A stretch of 44,806 nucleotides of DNA from Gammaproteobacteria bacterium (GTDB lineage: Bacteria; Pseudomonadota; Gammaproteobacteria; JAADHQ01). The stretch covers positions 1 through 44,806 of the forward strand of contig DRJK01000060.1 in NCBI GenBank assembly GCA_011052215.1, written 5' to 3'. The notes under the pieces are model-generated. The model did no database searches. It saw only the letters and a program-made list of their open reading frames with translations, and was not told where the DNA came from. Numbering within the stretch: position 1 is the first letter of the stretch; each line of letters starts with the position of its first letter. A program made the position numbers and the translations under genes. Shown one piece after another: positions 42,354 to 44,806 of this stretch.

Positions 42354-42548
42354 TTATCTGGTCTGTTCGTCGATTGCCTTGCGTCTGCGCTGGTCGGCAT
42401 CGAGTAATGTTTTTTCAAGTTCTTTGGCCTTATTTAGCGAGTCTACCTGTGGCTGGAAAATTTTTTCGGTTTTGGCCTCCTTGTTATCCGAACAGGCGGC
42501 CAGCAGGATGGTGCAAAGGATCAATGGCAGGATGTTATGGTTACGCAT
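42354..42548 (-). CDS. Small lipoprotein of unknown function
   Basis: 64 residues with a lipoprotein signal peptide ending in LLAACSD (lipobox L-A-A-C), so the mature protein of about 45 residues begins with a lipidated Cys. Asp at +3 relative to Cys+1=Ser is not at +2, so outer-membrane sorting is possible. The rest is charged and helical (LNKAKELEKTLLDADQRRRK). CTGGAGAA lies shortly before the ATG. Monocistronic, upstream of lexA on the same strand. No known family. Confidence 0.75.
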   Translation of the reverse strand: MRNHNILPLILCTILLAACSDNKEAKTEKIFQPQVDSLNKAKELEKTLLDADQRRRKAIDEQTR

Positions 42549-42763
42549 CGGTTTATTCTCCAGCAGGTCAGGTAGTTTAAGATCGGTAATACCGGTGTTA
42601 TCTTATTGTTTATAATACGAACGATAAATATTTGCCAAGTATGGCAGGATAGCTGTAATCCTGCCACGGTACAGGAATGTTGTAGTAACATCCGCAGAAC
42701 CTGTTCATAATAATGACGGGCATAATAAAAATAAAATGAGTTGTCACATCAAGGAGCCGGACC

Positions 42764-43570
42764 ATGGTCGCACACGAAAATAATGCAGATTCAAATGATT
42801 TTGATTCATCGACGATGCCATTCGTGGCACCTTGTCGCAAGATAGGCGTGCTGACGCCTTTTCGCTGGTTGCGTTTGGGCTGGGGTGATTTTAATCGTGC
42901 CCGCAGGCAAAGCCTGACCTATGGCCTGGCCATGGTGGCGATCAGTTACATAGTGGCGATAACGGCATATTTAATGGGTAGTTATATGCTTTTATTTGTA
43001 TTGTTGTCCGGCTTCTTCTTTCTCGGGCCGGTGCTGGCAATGGGCCTGTATTCGATCAGTTGTCAGTTGCAGGAAGGCAGGCGGCCACGACTGGGTTACT
43101 GCCTGCGAGAAGGCAGGCGTCATATGGGTAATGGTCTGGTGCTTGCATTTGTGTTGCTGATCGTATTTTTGATCTGGGCACGCGCTGCATCCATGTTACA
43201 TATTTTTTTCCCCGAACAGTCATCGCCTGGCCTTGATGAGCTAAAGCTGTTTCTTGGTGTCGGTACAAGTGTCGGCGCATTCTTCAGTGGCATTATCTTT
43301 ATGGTCGGCGCATTTTCAATACCGATGATCATGGATCGAAAGGTTGACGTTATAACAGCAGTTGTTACCAGCGTGAATGCCGTTTTCAGAAACAAGGCGG
43401 CGATGCTGGTATGGATGTCCATTATTGTTGTCTGTGTCATCATCGGATTTGCATCAGCCTTTGTTGGCCTGGCCGTCCTGTTGCCATTGGTTGGCCATGC
43501 AACCTGGTATGCCTACAAGGAAACCATCGACGCCGAGGCCTGGCCCAGGTATGAAGCCCTGAAGCCCTGA
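42764..43570 (+). CDS. DUF2189 family integral membrane protein
   Basis: 268 residues with six hydrophobic segments (for instance LAMVAISYIVAITAYLMGSY, LLSGFFFLGPVLAMGLYSIS, MLVWMSIIVVCVIIGFASAF). The N-terminal WLRLGWGDFNRARRQSLTYGL and the GPVLAMGLY segment fit DUF2189, a widespread proteobacterial family of unknown function often near c-type cytochrome genes. Its stop abuts the GTG start of cmoB directly, so the two are probably co-transcribed. A TCAAGGAG precedes the ATG. Confidence 0.88.
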   Translation: MVAHENNADSNDFDSSTMPFVAPCRKIGVLTPFRWLRLGWGDFNRARRQSLTYGLAMVAISYIVAITAYLMGSYMLLFVLLSGFFFLGPVLAMGLYSISCQLQEGRRPRLGYCLREGRRHMGNGLVLAFVLLIVFLIWARAASMLHIFFPEQSSPGLDELKLFLGVGTSVGAFFSGIIFMVGAFSIPMIMDRKVDVITAVVTSVNAVFRNKAAMLVWMSIIVVCVIIGFASAFVGLAVLLPLVGHATWYAYKETIDAEAWPRYEALKP

Positions 43571-44560
43571 GTGCCTGCTTTGCGGATTAATTACGACGCC
43601 CTTTATCAGGCCATGACGGGGGGGCCATTGCAGACCTGGCTGGATATCCTGCCAGGCCAGATCGAGCATGCGCTGTACGGGCGTAAACATGGCGATCTGC
43701 AACGCTGGCAGGAGGCTGTGGCAGGCCTGCCCGAGGCAACCCCTTCTTCCTGTGACTTCAATCAGCAGCGGATTCGTGTCGGCACCCCGACTGATGCCGA
43801 TGAAACAATGCATGAAAAGATCCGTGCACAGTTAAAACAGTTGTCTCCATGGCGCAAGGGGCCGTATGAATTATTCGGTATCCACATTGATAGCGAGTGG
43901 CGTTCGGACCGGAAGTGGGGACGCATCAAGGGTTTTCTTCAGCCTTTACAGGGAAGGACGATTCTCGATGTCGGCGGCGGTAATGGTTATCACTGCTGGC
44001 GTATGATGGGGGCGGGTGCGGGCCTGGTGATTAATGTTGACCCGTCCAGATTATTCCTGATGCAGTACGAGGCCATGCGTCATTACCTGGGAGACAGGGG
44101 TGTGTACAGCCTGCCGCTGGGCATTGATGATGTGCCGCGGAACCTGAAGGCATTTGACAGCGTTTTTTCAATGGGTGTCTTGTATCACCGTAAATCCCCC
44201 ATAGAACATATCCTGCATTTGCGGGAATGTCTGCGACCCGGTGGTGAGCTGGTGCTGGAAACCCTGGTAGTGGATGGAGATGAAAATACGGTACTGTTAC
44301 CGCAAGGCCGTTACGCGCAAATGAATAATGTCTGGTTTCTGCCATCCTGCGGCATGCTGGAGAAATGGCTGAAGCGCGCCGGTATGCGGGATATCCGCGT
44401 GGTGGACGTAACCGCCACAACGACGGATGAACAGCGATCGACCGAATGGATGCAGTTCCAGTCTCTGCCTGATTTTCTTGATTCCGATGACCCGTCTAAA
44501 ACCATTGAAGGCCATCCTGCCCCCGAGCGTGCCGTCGTGCTGGCCACTTGTCCCGATTAG
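43571..44560 (+). CDS. cmoB: tRNA U34 carboxymethyltransferase
   Basis: Transfers the carboxymethyl group of carboxy-SAM to 5-hydroxyuridine at the wobble position, giving cmo5U. 329 residues. Family hallmarks: LSPWRKGPYELFGIHIDSEWRSDRKW, TILDVGGGNGYHCWRM (cofactor site), MGVLYHRKSPIEHL-type segment and the C-terminal ARTSEEQ-like RSTEWMQFQSLPDFLD. The start is GTG 43571, directly after the TGA of the preceding gene. cmoA, which makes the cofactor, is not in the window. Confidence 0.96.
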   Translation: MPALRINYDALYQAMTGGPLQTWLDILPGQIEHALYGRKHGDLQRWQEAVAGLPEATPSSCDFNQQRIRVGTPTDADETMHEKIRAQLKQLSPWRKGPYELFGIHIDSEWRSDRKWGRIKGFLQPLQGRTILDVGGGNGYHCWRMMGAGAGLVINVDPSRLFLMQYEAMRHYLGDRGVYSLPLGIDDVPRNLKAFDSVFSMGVLYHRKSPIEHILHLRECLRPGGELVLETLVVDGDENTVLLPQGRYAQMNNVWFLPSCGMLEKWLKRAGMRDIRVVDVTATTTDEQRSTEWMQFQSLPDFLDSDDPSKTIEGHPAPERAVVLATCPD

Positions 44561-44625
44561 AAAATCAATTAATCTGGAATAAAATACCGCGGTGATGCGT
44601 ACTATATAATATAAGCAGACATTGT

Positions 44626-44806
44626 TGTCCCGTTAACCCATGACGAATGTGGTTGAAATGTAAGCGACAAGTATGCTTTGGGCTAACCCGCAATCCGGAC
44701 ATGAAACCGGCATGGCCGGATCAAGACACGCAAAACATGCCATCCATGGCGGCTCGGCTGCCGCGTCCGTGCGGCAGACGGTCTTGATCCGGCCATACCG
44801 ATTCCA
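44626..44806 (+). repeat. Family A element copy 5 (cut by window end)
   Basis: Begins TGTCCCGTTAAC at 44626 and stays in register with copy 1: GGGCTAACCCGCAATCCGGA, ATCAAGACACGCAAAACATG, CCATCCATGGCGGCTCGGCT and a central CTGCCGCG-TCCG-TGCGGCAG hairpin. The right end lies beyond the window. It is the copy most like copy 1, so the family may have been mobile recently. Confidence 0.88.

Noticed and set aside
37346-42701. Identical 16-mer TAACATCCGCAGAACC at 37346-37361 and 42686-42701
   Set aside because: One exact 16 bp match between two places in a 45 kb window is expected with a substantial probability by chance, and the flanks do not align.

Overview
The window reads as chromosomal DNA from a free-living gammaproteobacterium, most likely an autotrophic sulfur-oxidiser type (Chromatiales or a related order). 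Gene orders are typical of Gammaproteobacteria: ftsY-ftsE-ftsX, rsmD-coaD-ferredoxin, dut/coaBC next to radC-rpmB-rpmG, and oxyR. A type I phosphoribulokinase points to the Calvin cycle. The lineage is inferred from protein motifs and gene order; no 16S is present. I found no rRNA, tRNA, CRISPR array, prophage or transposase.

Layout. 181-2916 (-): cell-division ABC pair ftsEX and SRP receptor ftsY. 2968-7052 (+): two periplasmic M16 peptidase-like proteins, rsmD, coaD and a 2[4Fe-4S] ferredoxin. 7520-11353: a SpoIIE-type phosphatase, a rhodanese, oxyR, a convergent Dyp-type peroxidase and a 38-residue glutaredoxin C-terminal mini-gene. 11449-16122: a stand-alone S24-like protein, mutM, a fatty acid desaturase, exonuclease III and pyrE. 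16332-20354: an unknown secreted repeat protein, a TauE-type transporter, a DUF4124 protein and argB. 20704-26273: a membrane-anchored AlgC, dut, coaBC, radC and rpmB-rpmG. 26611-31398: a 1595-residue chimeric protein. 31688-36421: a PfkB kinase, two small conserved-looking genes, prk and an HD-GYP protein. 36618-39638: trmB, thiG, thiS, an L,D-transpeptidase and a divergent Tat-exported YcbK-like peptidase. 39783-42212 (-): a Y-family polymerase, a GxxExxY protein and lexA. 42354-44560: a small lipoprotein, a DUF2189 membrane protein and cmoB.

Two gene-level observations stand out. First, the 1595-residue protein joins two cyclic-nucleotide-binding-like domains, a rhodanese domain with an intact active-site Cys, about 830 residues of coiled coil with internally expanded repeats, one membrane helix and a SUMF1/FGE-like domain without the formylglycine-generating cysteines. 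It is a single-gene candidate for an undescribed signalling or scaffold architecture. Second, the lexA promoter carries two GTTC-N7-GTTC boxes, the alphaproteobacterial LexA motif, in inverted orientation. One box fills the -35/-10 spacer exactly. The genes downstream are a GxxExxY protein that has lost its nuclease residues and a Y-family polymerase, so this looks like a small SOS cassette.

The intergenic spaces hold several families of small palindromic elements: a ~212-220 bp element with TGTCCCGTTAAC termini (five full or partial copies), a 168 bp element with perfect 22 bp terminal inverted repeats plus two fragments, heptamer-phased simple repeat arrays at three loci, and two single hairpin elements. 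One truncated copy supplies the stop codon of trmB.
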